From NCBI RefSeq assembly GCF_001544835.2, contig NZ_FCNX02000002.1:62001-126000 (forward strand): 64,000 bases of DNA, given 5' to 3'. The translations under genes and the position numbers were made by a program. The DNA comes from Caballeronia fortuita (GTDB lineage Bacteria; Pseudomonadota; Gammaproteobacteria; Burkholderiales; Burkholderiaceae). Numbering within the stretch: position 1 is the stretch's first letter; every line of letters begins with the position of its first letter. Under the pieces are notes generated by a model. The model was given only the letters and a program-made list of their open reading frames with translations. It did not search any database and was not told the DNA's origin. Of this stretch, positions 1 to 7,983 are shown in pieces.

Positions 1-34
1 TGGTTGCGTTGCCGAAGCGCTATTCTAGTCCGCG

Positions 35-466
35 CTAGTCGTTCGACGCCGCGCCGATCGCTTTCAGCGCCGCGCGCGCGCATTCCATGTCCTGCGCATA
101 GTGGCCGCCGCTCAGTCCGATCGCGCCGATCACCGCGCCTTCTTCGACGATCGGAAATCCGCCGCCGAACACTACGAGCCGCGGCGTATGGACGAAGCCG
201 TGCAGAAGAGGCGCATCGTCCTTGATGAAGTCGTGCCAGCGATGCGTCGGCAGGCCGGTCGCGGCGGACGTGTACGCCTTGTCCTGCGCGATGCCGAGCG
301 AAATCTGCGAGGCGCCGTCCATGCGCATGAACGCCTTCAGCAGGCCGGCGTTGTCGCACACCGCGATCGACATCGGCAAGCCTTGTAAGCGTGCATGCTC
401 CGCGGCGGCGGCGATGGCGGATTGGGCGGTGACGGCGTCGATGCTGCGTACGGAAATCGAGGTCAT
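35..466 (-). CDS. GlcG/HbpS-family heme-binding-like protein
   Basis: A 143-residue protein of the GlcG/HbpS (DUF336) family. The family fold binds heme or small ligands, and members often lie in glycolate, propanediol or other oxidative catabolic operons, usually without a proven catalytic role. Seen here are the typical start of alternating hydrophobic strands with VCDNAG, a central GGGFPI loop and the C-terminal IGLSGG motif. There is no signal peptide, so it is probably cytoplasmic. It is the last gene of a minus-strand run, 29 bases after the flavin oxidoreductase stop, so it is likely co-transcribed with the acid-degradation genes upstream. The family call is firm; the role is inferred from position. 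Confidence 0.88.
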   Translation of the reverse strand: MTSISVRSIDAVTAQSAIAAAAEHARLQGLPMSIAVCDNAGLLKAFMRMDGASQISLGIAQDKAYTSAATGLPTHRWHDFIKDDAPLLHGFVHTPRLVVFGGGFPIVEEGAVIGAIGLSGGHYAQDMECARAALKAIGAASND

Positions 467-495
467 GCGTGATTCTCCTTGTTATCGATGAACGT

Positions 496-2490
496 TCAGA
501 CGGCGTTGCCGGCGTCGTGGCCGTCGGCCGTGGCGGCGAGAATGCCGCGTCCGGTGCGGCAATCGCCGACGAGCCGTGTCGGAATGCCATGCTCCTGCAG
601 CGCGCCGAGCAGCGAGATGTCGGGCACGCGCGGCGTCGCATACGCGAGAAACGCGACATCGTCGATGAAGCCCGCGTCGCCGCTATACACATTGCGATAT
701 TCGAGCCGCCCTTCGCTCTCGAACGATTCTCCGATGACCGGTTCGCAGAGCGTCAGCACTTGCACGCGGGCGAGCGCGAGGCGTCGCAAGAAGCCCTGCC
801 GCGTGACGAGCGCGACTTCCTGGGCAATCGATTCGCGCGGCGTGATGATCGCGACGCGCTCGAAGATCGTCGCGAGCAGTTCGGCGGCGGCGTAGGTGCC
901 TTCGCCCTGATCCATGTCGAAGATGACCGCGCTCCCCGGCTGTCGCGACGGATGACGCAATAGCTCGGCCATCGCCGTGTTGATGTCGGGAATCAGCCCG
1001 CTTTCCGCGTAGTCCGCAGGCACCCACGACGGCACGCTATGCGTCGCGCCCGTCGCGAGAATGACTTCATCGGGCCGGTACTCGCTGATTTCGTCGATGC
1101 CCGCGCGACGCCCGAGCTCGAAGCGCGCGCCCGCCCGCTGCGCCGCGACGAACTGATAGTCGTAGACGCTCGTGATGGTCTCGCCGCCGGGCAGATGCGA
1201 ACGCAGATGCGCCTTGCCGCCCGGCTCGCGGCTCGCGCCGAACACGATCACGTCGTGGCCGCGCGCCGCCGCTACCCACGCCGCCTCCAGACCGGCGACG
1301 CCCGCGCCGACCACCGCGACGCGCTTTTTTTCGGGCGCGGGCGGCGGCCGGAAATCGACTTCATCGGCTTCGGCCACGCGCGGATTGTTGATGCACGCGA
1401 TCGGCCGGTTATACGTGATGATCGTGTCCCAGCACGTATTGCACGACACGCAATAGCGGATGTCGTGCGCACGCCCGGCGAGCGCCTTGTCGAGCCACGC
1501 CGGATCGGCGACGAGCGTGCGCCCGAGACCGATCAGTTCGGCGTCGCCGTTCGTCAGGATCGCTTCGGCTTCGGCGGGATCGGTGATGCGGCCGAGCGCC
1601 ATCACCGGCACGCCGTGGGCGGATTCCCGCAGACGCCGGATCAGGCCGGTGTACGGCACGCGCTCGCCAAAGCGGTCGGGCACGTGCATTTCCAGCGAGC
1701 GCGCATGCGAGCCTTGCGCGAAGCACACGTAATCGACATCGCCCGAACTCGTCAGCATCGACGTGACGAGCGCCGCTTCGTCCGGGCCGATGCCGCCGGG
1801 CACGCCATCGTCGCCGGGCAGCTTTAGGCCGATCGCGAAGTGGCGCGGGCAGCACGCGCGGATCGCCTGGATCAGCTCGCGCAAGAAACGCGTGCGGCCT
1901 TCGCGGTCGCCGCCGAATTCATCGGTGCGCACGTTCGATTGCGGCGACAGGAACTGATGGAACAGATGCCCGTGTCCCGCCGAAAATTCGACGCCCGCGA
2001 AACCGCAGCGATGGAGCCGCGCCGACGAAGCCGCGAAATCGTCGATCAGTTCGCGGATTTCGCCCGCCGACAGTTCGCGCGGCATCGACCAGCTCAGATC
2101 GTCGGCGAGGCGCGACGGCCCGATCGCGTTGAAGCTGCGGCCCGATTCGTGGCGCGCGCGTCCCGGGTCCTGAATCTGCCCGAAGAGACGTGAATCGTAA
2201 CGTTCGACAGCTTCGGCCCAGCGCGTGAGGCCGTCGAGATTGTCGTCGTTCCAGACGCGCACGCGGTCCCAGACGCGCTGATGCCGCGCCATCGAAAGCG
2301 GCTCGGTCACGACCGCGCCCGCGCCGCCTTGCGCGCGATTCGCGAAGTAGCGGATCAGGCGATCGGTGACGTGCGAGTCGTCGGACATGAAGGTGCTCAT
2401 CGACGCATGCACGACGCGGTTGCGTAGCCGCGTGCCGCCCGGCAGCACGAACGGCTCGGCGAGCGGTGAGGACATGTTTGGACTTGTCAT
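496..2490 (-). CDS. NADH:flavin oxidoreductase (enoate/2,4-dienoyl-CoA reductase type)
   Basis: A 664-residue multidomain flavoprotein like 2,4-dienoyl-CoA reductase FadH. Residues ~1-340 form an FMN TIM barrel of Old Yellow Enzyme type. A cysteine cluster CVSCNTC with a further cysteine in ACINNP (residues ~345-365) should bind a [4Fe-4S] centre. A dinucleotide fold follows, with VVGAGVAG near residue 393. Such enzymes pass electrons from NAD(P)H through FAD and Fe-S to FMN and reduce activated C=C bonds. I chose the ATG at 2490: the open frame extends to 2700, but the extra 70 residues are low-complexity and overlap the upstream lyase gene. The start lies 7 bases after the lyase stop, so the two are in one operon. 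The substrate is unknown; a conjugated or unsaturated acid fits the cluster. Confidence 0.9.
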   Translation of the reverse strand: MTSPNMSSPLAEPFVLPGGTRLRNRVVHASMSTFMSDDSHVTDRLIRYFANRAQGGAGAVVTEPLSMARHQRVWDRVRVWNDDNLDGLTRWAEAVERYDSRLFGQIQDPGRARHESGRSFNAIGPSRLADDLSWSMPRELSAGEIRELIDDFAASSARLHRCGFAGVEFSAGHGHLFHQFLSPQSNVRTDEFGGDREGRTRFLRELIQAIRACCPRHFAIGLKLPGDDGVPGGIGPDEAALVTSMLTSSGDVDYVCFAQGSHARSLEMHVPDRFGERVPYTGLIRRLRESAHGVPVMALGRITDPAEAEAILTNGDAELIGLGRTLVADPAWLDKALAGRAHDIRYCVSCNTCWDTIITYNRPIACINNPRVAEADEVDFRPPPAPEKKRVAVVGAGVAGLEAAWVAAARGHDVIVFGASREPGGKAHLRSHLPGGETITSVYDYQFVAAQRAGARFELGRRAGIDEISEYRPDEVILATGATHSVPSWVPADYAESGLIPDINTAMAELLRHPSRQPGSAVIFDMDQGEGTYAAAELLATIFERVAIITPRESIAQEVALVTRQGFLRRLALARVQVLTLCEPVIGESFESEGRLEYRNVYSGDAGFIDDVAFLAYATPRVPDISLLGALQEHGIPTRLVGDCRTGRGILAATADGHDAGNAV

Positions 2491-2497
2491 GGGCGGC

Positions 2498-3451
2498 TCA
2501 CGAGGAAAGTGCGTTGATCTGCGCGGCCTGCGCGCGGCGCTTCGTGCGCTGATTCGCGAGCCATGCCGCGACGCGTCCCTGATGCCGCCGGCCGAGCAGT
2601 GCTTCGACGGTATCGAGCACGTCGAGCAGACGGTCGAGATCGATGCCCGTCGCAAAGCCCGCATGTTCGAAGAGGAACGCGAGGTCTTCGGTTGCGACAT
2701 TGCCCGATGCGCCCGGCGCGAACGGGCATCCGCCGAGCCCGCCTATCGACGCATCGAACTGGCGCACGCCGCAAAGCGCCGCCTGCCACGCGAGCGCGCT
2801 GCCGAGACCGCGCGTGTCGTGGAAATGCGCCGCGATGCGCGCCTGACCGTGCGCGCGCATGAGCGGTTCGAAGAGCGCGGGCACGTCTTGCGGATGCCCC
2901 GCGCCGATGGTGTCCGCGACCGCGATGCGATCGGCGCCCGCATCGATCATCCGCGCGGCGAGCGCCTGCACGCGCGCGGGCGGACTCGGGCCGTCGAACG
3001 GACAGCCCATCGCCGCCGCCAGATAGACGCGCACGCGCACGCCGTCGTCGGCTGCACGCCGCGTGACGGTTTCGCAGATGCCGCTCGCCTGATCGAGCGT
3101 CATGTTGATGTTCTTCACATTCAGCGTTTCCGACACGGCGAGCACCAGCGCCACGGACTTCACGCCCGCCGCATGGGCGCGCTCGTAACCTTTCATGTTC
3201 GGCACGAGCGCCATGCAGTCATCGAGCCGCGACGCGAGGCCGCGCTGCATGGCCGCATCGACGAGTTGCGCGGCATCGGCGAGTTGCGGCACGGCGTCGG
3301 GACGCACGAAGCTCGTCAGTTCGACATGACGCACGCCCGCTTCGATGAGTTGTTCGAGCAGCGCGAGCTTGCCCTCGACCGGCACGGCGACGGGCTGATT
3401 CTGCAGGCCGTCGCGCAGGCCGACTTCGGTGATGCGAATCTTCTCCGGCAT
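2498..3451 (-). CDS. hydroxymethylglutaryl-CoA lyase family protein
   Basis: A 317-residue DRE-TIM metallolyase of the HMG-CoA lyase type. HMG-CoA lyase cleaves 3-hydroxy-3-methylglutaryl-CoA to acetyl-CoA and acetoacetate; relatives cleave other 3-hydroxy-3-alkyl acyl-CoAs. Visible motifs are the N-terminal EVGLRDGLQNQ (metal and acid/base residues), the HFHDTRGLG metal histidines near the middle and the glycine-rich GGLGGCPFAPGASGNV loop with the catalytic cysteine. Length is normal. It sits 12 bases after a CaiB-type CoA-transferase, a pairing expected if the transferase activates a branched hydroxy-diacid that this enzyme then splits. The neighbours do not resemble the usual leucine-degradation set, so the substrate may differ from HMG-CoA. 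Confidence 0.92.
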   Translation of the reverse strand: MPEKIRITEVGLRDGLQNQPVAVPVEGKLALLEQLIEAGVRHVELTSFVRPDAVPQLADAAQLVDAAMQRGLASRLDDCMALVPNMKGYERAHAAGVKSVALVLAVSETLNVKNINMTLDQASGICETVTRRAADDGVRVRVYLAAAMGCPFDGPSPPARVQALAARMIDAGADRIAVADTIGAGHPQDVPALFEPLMRAHGQARIAAHFHDTRGLGSALAWQAALCGVRQFDASIGGLGGCPFAPGASGNVATEDLAFLFEHAGFATGIDLDRLLDVLDTVEALLGRRHQGRVAAWLANQRTKRRAQAAQINALSS

Positions 3452-3463
3452 GGATGCCTCATC

Positions 3464-4663
3464 TCACTGAATGACGCCTTCGCGGGCGAGCGCGGCGAGA
3501 TCGGCCTCGCTCAGCTTGAGGAATTGCGACAGCACTTCGGCAGTGTGCTCGCCAATCGTCGGCGGCGGCGTGTACGTGTCTTCGTGCGTCTCCGACAGCT
3601 TCACCGGATTGCCGGGCATCTCGACCATGCGGCCATCGGGCGCGCGCACGGGCACGAACATCTTGCGGCTGCGGATCTGCTCGTCGCTCAGAACGTGTTC
3701 GAAGTCGTTGACCGGCGCGCACGGAATGCGCCGCGCGGAAAGCTGCTCGAGCCAGTATTCGCATGTATTCGTCTCGAACTTCTGCTGCACCAGCGCGTTG
3801 ATGCGTTCGCGCGCGGCATAGCGGCCCGGCTGGCTCTTGTAGGCCGGATCGTGCAGTTCGTCGATGTCGAGCAGTTCGATCAGCGATTCCCAGAACTTGT
3901 CCGTCAATACCGCGATGATTACGTGGCGCGTCGACGTGCGGAACGCGTCGTAAGGCACGTGCACGAAATGGCGGTTGCCGAGCGGCTCGGGATTCTTGCC
4001 CGACATCGCGTGCATGGTCGCCATGTAGTTGAGCATCGAGACCTGGCAGTCGAGCATCGAAATGTCGACGTGCTGGCCGCGCCCGGTTTCGTGACGCGCC
4101 ATCAGCGCCGCGAGCACGCCGATCGCGCCGAAGAGTCCGCCGCCGAGATCGCCGATGGGAATGCCCGCGCGGATCGGCCGTCCGCCTTCCTCGCCCGTGA
4201 TCGACATGCCGCCGCCCATGCCCTGTGCGACGAGATCGAACGCCGGACGATGCTGCGCCGGGCCGCTCTCGCCGAAGCCCGTCACCGAGCACGTCACGAT
4301 GCGCGGATTGATCTTCGCGAGTTCTTCGTGGCCGAGACCGAGGCGCGTCATCACGCCGCTGCTGAAGTTGTCGAAGACGACATCGACCTGACGCACGAGT
4401 TCGAGCAGCAGCGCGCGGCCGCGATCCGTCTTCAGATCGATGCACACGCTGCGCTTGTTGCGGTTGAGCGTGAGAAAGTACGCGCCCATGCCGTCAATGG
4501 AATGATCGGGATCGTTCGCGAGCAGCCGCCGCGTGCCTTCGCCCGCGCCCGGCGGCTCGATCTTGATCGTCTGCGCGCCGAGATCGGCGAGCAGCATGGT
4601 TCCGTATGGCCCCGACAGCATGTGCGTGAAGTCGAGCATGACGATATTCGAGAGTGCTTTCAT
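3464..4663 (-). CDS. CaiB/BaiF (class III) CoA-transferase
   Basis: A 399-residue class III CoA-transferase. These enzymes move CoA between carboxylates through an aspartyl-CoA intermediate. The N-terminal GPYGTMLLADLGAQTIKIEP block is the family signature, and the HVDISMLD region is where family members carry conserved active-site residues. Length is typical of formyl-CoA or succinyl-CoA-dependent transferases. It lies 28 bases after the racemase-family gene and 12 bases before the HMG-CoA-lyase-family gene. It probably makes the CoA ester that the lyase cleaves, with succinyl-CoA as a plausible donor. Donor and acceptor cannot be read from sequence. Confidence 0.92.
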   Translation of the reverse strand: MKALSNIVMLDFTHMLSGPYGTMLLADLGAQTIKIEPPGAGEGTRRLLANDPDHSIDGMGAYFLTLNRNKRSVCIDLKTDRGRALLLELVRQVDVVFDNFSSGVMTRLGLGHEELAKINPRIVTCSVTGFGESGPAQHRPAFDLVAQGMGGGMSITGEEGGRPIRAGIPIGDLGGGLFGAIGVLAALMARHETGRGQHVDISMLDCQVSMLNYMATMHAMSGKNPEPLGNRHFVHVPYDAFRTSTRHVIIAVLTDKFWESLIELLDIDELHDPAYKSQPGRYAARERINALVQQKFETNTCEYWLEQLSARRIPCAPVNDFEHVLSDEQIRSRKMFVPVRAPDGRMVEMPGNPVKLSETHEDTYTPPPTIGEHTAEVLSQFLKLSEADLAALAREGVIQ

Positions 4664-4691
4664 GCGTTGTGTCCCGTGCTTGTCGTTGATA

Positions 4692-5456
4692 TCAGAACTG
4701 CGACATGAGCTTCGACCAGCCCCGCACGCGGTCGTCGATGCCGTTGTGACGCAACGCGTGCCAGTAGTTCGCGATGTTCACCGCGATCACCGGCTTGCCG
4801 AGCCAGCGTTCGGCTTCATCGGCGAGCGATGCCATCGGCAGATTCGCGCCGAACTGGACAATGGCTTCGGCGTCGGGCGTATCGGTGTCGCGCAGGGCAT
4901 CGATCAGATACCGCGCATCGACCTTCGTATAGCCTGTGAACTGCTTGCCTTGCAGATGATTGAACTTGACGACATCGAACCCGGCCTCGCCGAAGAACGC
5001 TTCGAGATGCTTTTGAATCACCGGGTAATACGGCTCGACGATCGCGATGCGCCGCTTCACGCCGTGCGCGGCGAGCGCCTCGAGCACCGCGTCCGATGCG
5101 AGCGTCACGCCGATGTTGCGGTCACTGGCGTTCGCCCGCTGCGCGATGCGCGCCTTCAGCGCGTCCGACTTCGCCCTGCTGCCGCCCCAGATCGCCAGCG
5201 CGGAAATGCCGAGAATCAGATGATCGGGGCCGCATGTCATCACCTGATCGACGGCGTTATCGAGCGCCCCGAACAGCGCGTCGATGCCGCGCTCGAAATC
5301 TTCGTCGGAGCGCACGGCGAGATCCGGAACGTGCATCCGCGCGATGTGGTTGGTGACGCCGTCCGGGCGCATGTCGTCGCATTCGGGCTGCACGCAGGTA
5401 TTCACCGAGGGCGTTGGAATACCGAACATGCAGCGCGAGCCGAGATAGTCTCTCAT
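4692..5456 (-). CDS. maleate isomerase / arylmalonate decarboxylase-like Asp/Glu racemase superfamily protein
   Basis: A 254-residue cofactor-independent protein of the Asp/Glu racemase superfamily, nearest in layout to maleate cis-trans isomerase and arylmalonate decarboxylase. The first catalytic cysteine is present in TCGPDHLILG (Cys75). The second half-site, which should carry a cysteine near residue 200, reads IVQFGANLPM, so the second cysteine appears absent. A one-cysteine enzyme would suit decarboxylation or a modified isomerisation rather than two-base racemisation. The ATG at 5456 overlaps the transporter's TGA as ATGA, which fixes this start and implies coupled translation. The longer open frame through this region antisenses and overlaps the transporter and is not a gene. 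The exact reaction is unknown. Confidence 0.82.
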   Translation of the reverse strand: MRDYLGSRCMFGIPTPSVNTCVQPECDDMRPDGVTNHIARMHVPDLAVRSDEDFERGIDALFGALDNAVDQVMTCGPDHLILGISALAIWGGSRAKSDALKARIAQRANASDRNIGVTLASDAVLEALAAHGVKRRIAIVEPYYPVIQKHLEAFFGEAGFDVVKFNHLQGKQFTGYTKVDARYLIDALRDTDTPDAEAIVQFGANLPMASLADEAERWLGKPVIAVNIANYWHALRHNGIDDRVRGWSKLMSQF

Positions 5457-6865
5457 CGCGTCTTGCCCTCCGCGTTGAGCGCCATGTCGGCCGGGAAAGC
5501 GGCGCCGTCCGCGGCCTCCGGCGTGAGCGCCTCGAGCGGCTTGCGCTTGGTCTCGATACCGGCGATGAGGAAGATCAGCGCCTGCACGATCAGCACGCCC
5601 GCGAGCGACGTAATCACCGCCGTCACGCCGCCCCACGTGAACAGCGACACCACGATGAACTGCACGAACGCCGTCACGAGCCGGCCCATCGTCTGACAGA
5701 AACCGGTGCCGCGCAGCCGGTACTCGGTCGCGAAGAGTTCGGTCTGGAGCGTGTAGCCGATCGTGAGCCACACGAAGATCGACGTCACCAGCAGCAAGCC
5801 GACGACGAGCAGAAGCGGCGTGTTGTGAACGGTGAGCGGATAAACGAAGGCGCATAGCGCGGTGAACGCGGAAGCGCCGACCATCAGCGGCCGCCGCCCG
5901 ATGCGATCCGACAGCAGGAAGCCGATCAGCGCGCCGAGCGGGCCGCCCAGGCTCATCACCGTGGTATAGCCGAGCGACGAAGCCACGCTTACGCCTTCCT
6001 TGACGAAGAAGCTGGGCAGCCAGCCGACGAGCCCGTACACCGACAGGCCCTGCACCACGCTGAACGTCGCGCCGAGAAAAGTGCGGCGGATCACGGCAGG
6101 CGTGAACAGCACGAAGATCGACTGACGCTTTTGCGCGGGCGCGGCGGCCGCGATTGGCGCAAGCGGCGGCAGCGGTTTGCCCGTTGCGCGCTCGCCCTGC
6201 TCTTCGATGTCGCGCAGGATCGCTTCGGCTTCGTCGAAACGGCCTTGCTCTTCGAGCCAGCGCGGCGACTCCGGCATCTTCTTGCGCAGCATCCAGATAA
6301 CCGCCGCGCCAACGCCGACGATGAGGAACATTGGACGCCAGCCGAGCGCCGGGATGATGATCCACGCGAGCAGCGACGATGCGAACAGCGATGCATTCGC
6401 GATCAGCGCGAGCAGCGCGATCCACCGGCCGCGCTTGGCCGCCGGGACGAACTCGCTGAGCGTCGCATAACCGATTGCGAGTTCCGCGCCGAGCCCGATG
6501 CCCATGACCAGGCGGAAAAAGATGAGCCATTCCATCGACGGAGCGAACGCGCCCGCGAACGACGCCAGCCCGAAGATCGCCAGATTCACCTGATACGAGA
6601 AGCGCCGGCCGTAGCGGTCGCCGAGCACGCCCGACATGAATGCGCCGACGACCATGCCCGCGAAGGTCGCCGTGACGAAGAACGCGTTCATGGCGAGCGT
6701 CGACCAGCCGCTTTTCAGAAGCGAGCCGAGCACGCCGCCCGCGAGATAGACATCGAATCCATCGAGAAACAGGCCGCCGCCCACAAGCCATAGCATCTTG
6801 GTGTGGAAGCCGCTGAGCGGCATTCGGTCGAGTCTCGGTCCCGCCATGACACTTTGCGTCGTCAT
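5453..6865 (-). CDS. MFS transporter, metabolite:H+ symporter type
   Basis: A 470-residue, 12-helix major facilitator. It has the family loop motif GDRYGRRFSYQ between helices 2 and 3 and a first helix reading LFLDGFDVYLAG, typical of aromatic-acid and related H+ symporters, with a large polar central loop. The ATG at 6865 was chosen because GGAGA lies just upstream; the frame reads further back without such a site. It is the first gene of the downstream operon, separated from the FAH gene by a terminator and a promoter region with paired TGTACACA sites. It probably imports the acid that the following CoA-transferase and lyase degrade. The substrate is inferred from context only. Confidence 0.9.
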   Translation of the reverse strand: MTTQSVMAGPRLDRMPLSGFHTKMLWLVGGGLFLDGFDVYLAGGVLGSLLKSGWSTLAMNAFFVTATFAGMVVGAFMSGVLGDRYGRRFSYQVNLAIFGLASFAGAFAPSMEWLIFFRLVMGIGLGAELAIGYATLSEFVPAAKRGRWIALLALIANASLFASSLLAWIIIPALGWRPMFLIVGVGAAVIWMLRKKMPESPRWLEEQGRFDEAEAILRDIEEQGERATGKPLPPLAPIAAAAPAQKRQSIFVLFTPAVIRRTFLGATFSVVQGLSVYGLVGWLPSFFVKEGVSVASSLGYTTVMSLGGPLGALIGFLLSDRIGRRPLMVGASAFTALCAFVYPLTVHNTPLLLVVGLLLVTSIFVWLTIGYTLQTELFATEYRLRGTGFCQTMGRLVTAFVQFIVVSLFTWGGVTAVITSLAGVLIVQALIFLIAGIETKRKPLEALTPEAADGAAFPADMALNAEGKTR

Positions 6866-6932
6866 TTCGCTGTCTCCGCCATGTATGTTTTCGCCGCCCG
6901 GGCCGCATCGATGGATCGAGTCTCGGGTGCTG

Positions 6933-7011
6933 AAAATGTACACAATTTCTGTGTAGCGTGCGCGCTTTTCCGCCTTTACTCGGGAATGCACCTAGTATTT
7001 GTACACATTTC
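6933..7011 (-). promoter_or_regulatory. promoter region with paired TGTACACA operator-like sites
   Basis: The 186-base region before the transporter operon holds two copies of TGTACACA (6937-6944 and 7000-7007) in A/T-rich flanks, spaced 63 bases (about six turns) apart. Each contains the palindromic core TGTACA. On the minus strand the upstream copy overlaps a possible promoter (TTGCGT, 17 bases, AATACT). The arrangement resembles paired operators of a GntR-type repressor, but no GntR gene lies in the window, so the regulator is unknown. Confidence 0.45.
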
Positions 7012-7050
7012 GATTGACGCAATGACTTCGAGTCAAATCGTGGATCGCAA

Positions 7051-7079
7051 ATGAAAACGGCGGGCACGAAGGCCCGCCG
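7051..7079 (-). terminator. intrinsic terminator after the FAH gene
   Basis: An 8-base perfect stem CGGCGGGC/GCCCGCCG with a 6-base loop (7058-7079). On the minus strand it is followed by GTTTTCATTT. It lies 25 bases past the stop of the FAH-family gene and separates the upstream importer operon from the MFS-racemase-lyase operon. Confidence 0.85.
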
Positions 7080-7104
7080 CTCTCTTGCCAGCACGACTAC
7101 CGCC

Positions 7105-7956
7105 TCACTGATCGTCCCAGCGGGCGACGGTCTGCTCCTGCACGCCCAAGCCTTCGACGGACAGCTTCATCACGTCGCCCGGGTTCAGATAGCGCTCCGG
7201 CTTCATGCCGAGGCCGACGCCCGGCGGCGTACCCGTCGTGATGACATCGCCTGCTTCGAGCACGACGAACTGGCTGATGTACGAGACGAGCTTTCTGATC
7301 GGAAAGATCATGTCGGAGGTCGAAGAATTCTGGATGCGCTCGCCGTTCAGTTCGAGCCACAGCGGCAGGTTCTGCACGTCGCCGAGTTCGTCGGGCGTGA
7401 CGAGCCACGGACCGAGCGGCCCGAACGTCGGCGCCATCTTGCCCTTCACCCACTGACCGCCGCGTTCGAGCTGGAACGCACGCTCGGAAACGTCGTTGCA
7501 CACGCAATAGCCCGCGACATGGTCGAGCGCGTTGTCCTCGCTTACGTAGTGCGCGCGCTTGCCGATGACGAGCGCGATCTCGACTTCCCAATCCGCCTTG
7601 GTCGAAGTGCGCGGCAACAGCACGCGATCGTTGGGACCGCTGATGCACGACGGCGCCTTGTTGAAGAGAATCGGCTCTTCGGGAATCGGCGCGTTCGTTT
7701 CGATTGCATGTTGAACGTAGTTCAGTCCCACGGCGATGAAGTTGCCCGGCCGCGCGATGCACGCGCCGATGCGCGGATCGCCTTCGACCAACGGCAGCGT
7801 CGCGATGTCGAGACTTTGAAGGCGTTGCAGCCCGCCTTGCGCGAAGAACGCGGGATCGAAGTCGTCGGTGATCGCGAAGGCATCGCGGATGCGGCCTTCA
7901 TCGTCGAGAACGCCGGGCTTTTCCTGACCGGGATTACCGTAACGCAGAAGTTTCAT
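7105..7956 (-). CDS. fumarylacetoacetate hydrolase (FAH) family protein
   Basis: A 283-residue FAH-superfamily enzyme. Family members hydrolyse, isomerise or decarboxylate beta-diketo or oxo-acids using a divalent metal. Seen are GLNYVQHAIET, the metal-binding E-x-E of DWEVEIALVIGK, the NDVSERAFQ stretch and TTGTPPGVGLG. The size and N-terminal ~70-residue cap match 2-hydroxyhepta-2,4-diene-1,7-dioate isomerase and acylpyruvase-type members. It is the last gene of the upstream operon, 27 bases after the AroE-like gene and just before a strong terminator. In this setting it likely acts on a ring-cleaved or oxidised acid intermediate. Exact chemistry is not decidable from sequence. Confidence 0.92.
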   Translation of the reverse strand: MKLLRYGNPGQEKPGVLDDEGRIRDAFAITDDFDPAFFAQGGLQRLQSLDIATLPLVEGDPRIGACIARPGNFIAVGLNYVQHAIETNAPIPEEPILFNKAPSCISGPNDRVLLPRTSTKADWEVEIALVIGKRAHYVSEDNALDHVAGYCVCNDVSERAFQLERGGQWVKGKMAPTFGPLGPWLVTPDELGDVQNLPLWLELNGERIQNSSTSDMIFPIRKLVSYISQFVVLEAGDVITTGTPPGVGLGMKPERYLNPGDVMKLSVEGLGVQEQTVARWDDQ

Positions 7957-7983
7957 GTCGTTAGCTCCTTTGAGTGAGCGGAT

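Noticed and set aside
2491..2700. Seventy extra N-terminal codons of the flavin oxidoreductase
   Set aside because: They overlap the lyase gene and have low-complexity Ser/Arg content unlike the family start.
2366..4708. A 780-codon open frame on the plus strand
   Set aside because: It lies antisense to the lyase and CoA-transferase genes, is rich in Arg and His, and has no family motif. Long antisense frames are common in such GC-rich DNA.
5457..7094. N-terminal extension of the racemase-family frame over the transporter gene
   Set aside because: The extension is Arg-rich, out of frame with the clear MFS gene and lacks motifs. The ATGA overlap gives a better start at 5456.
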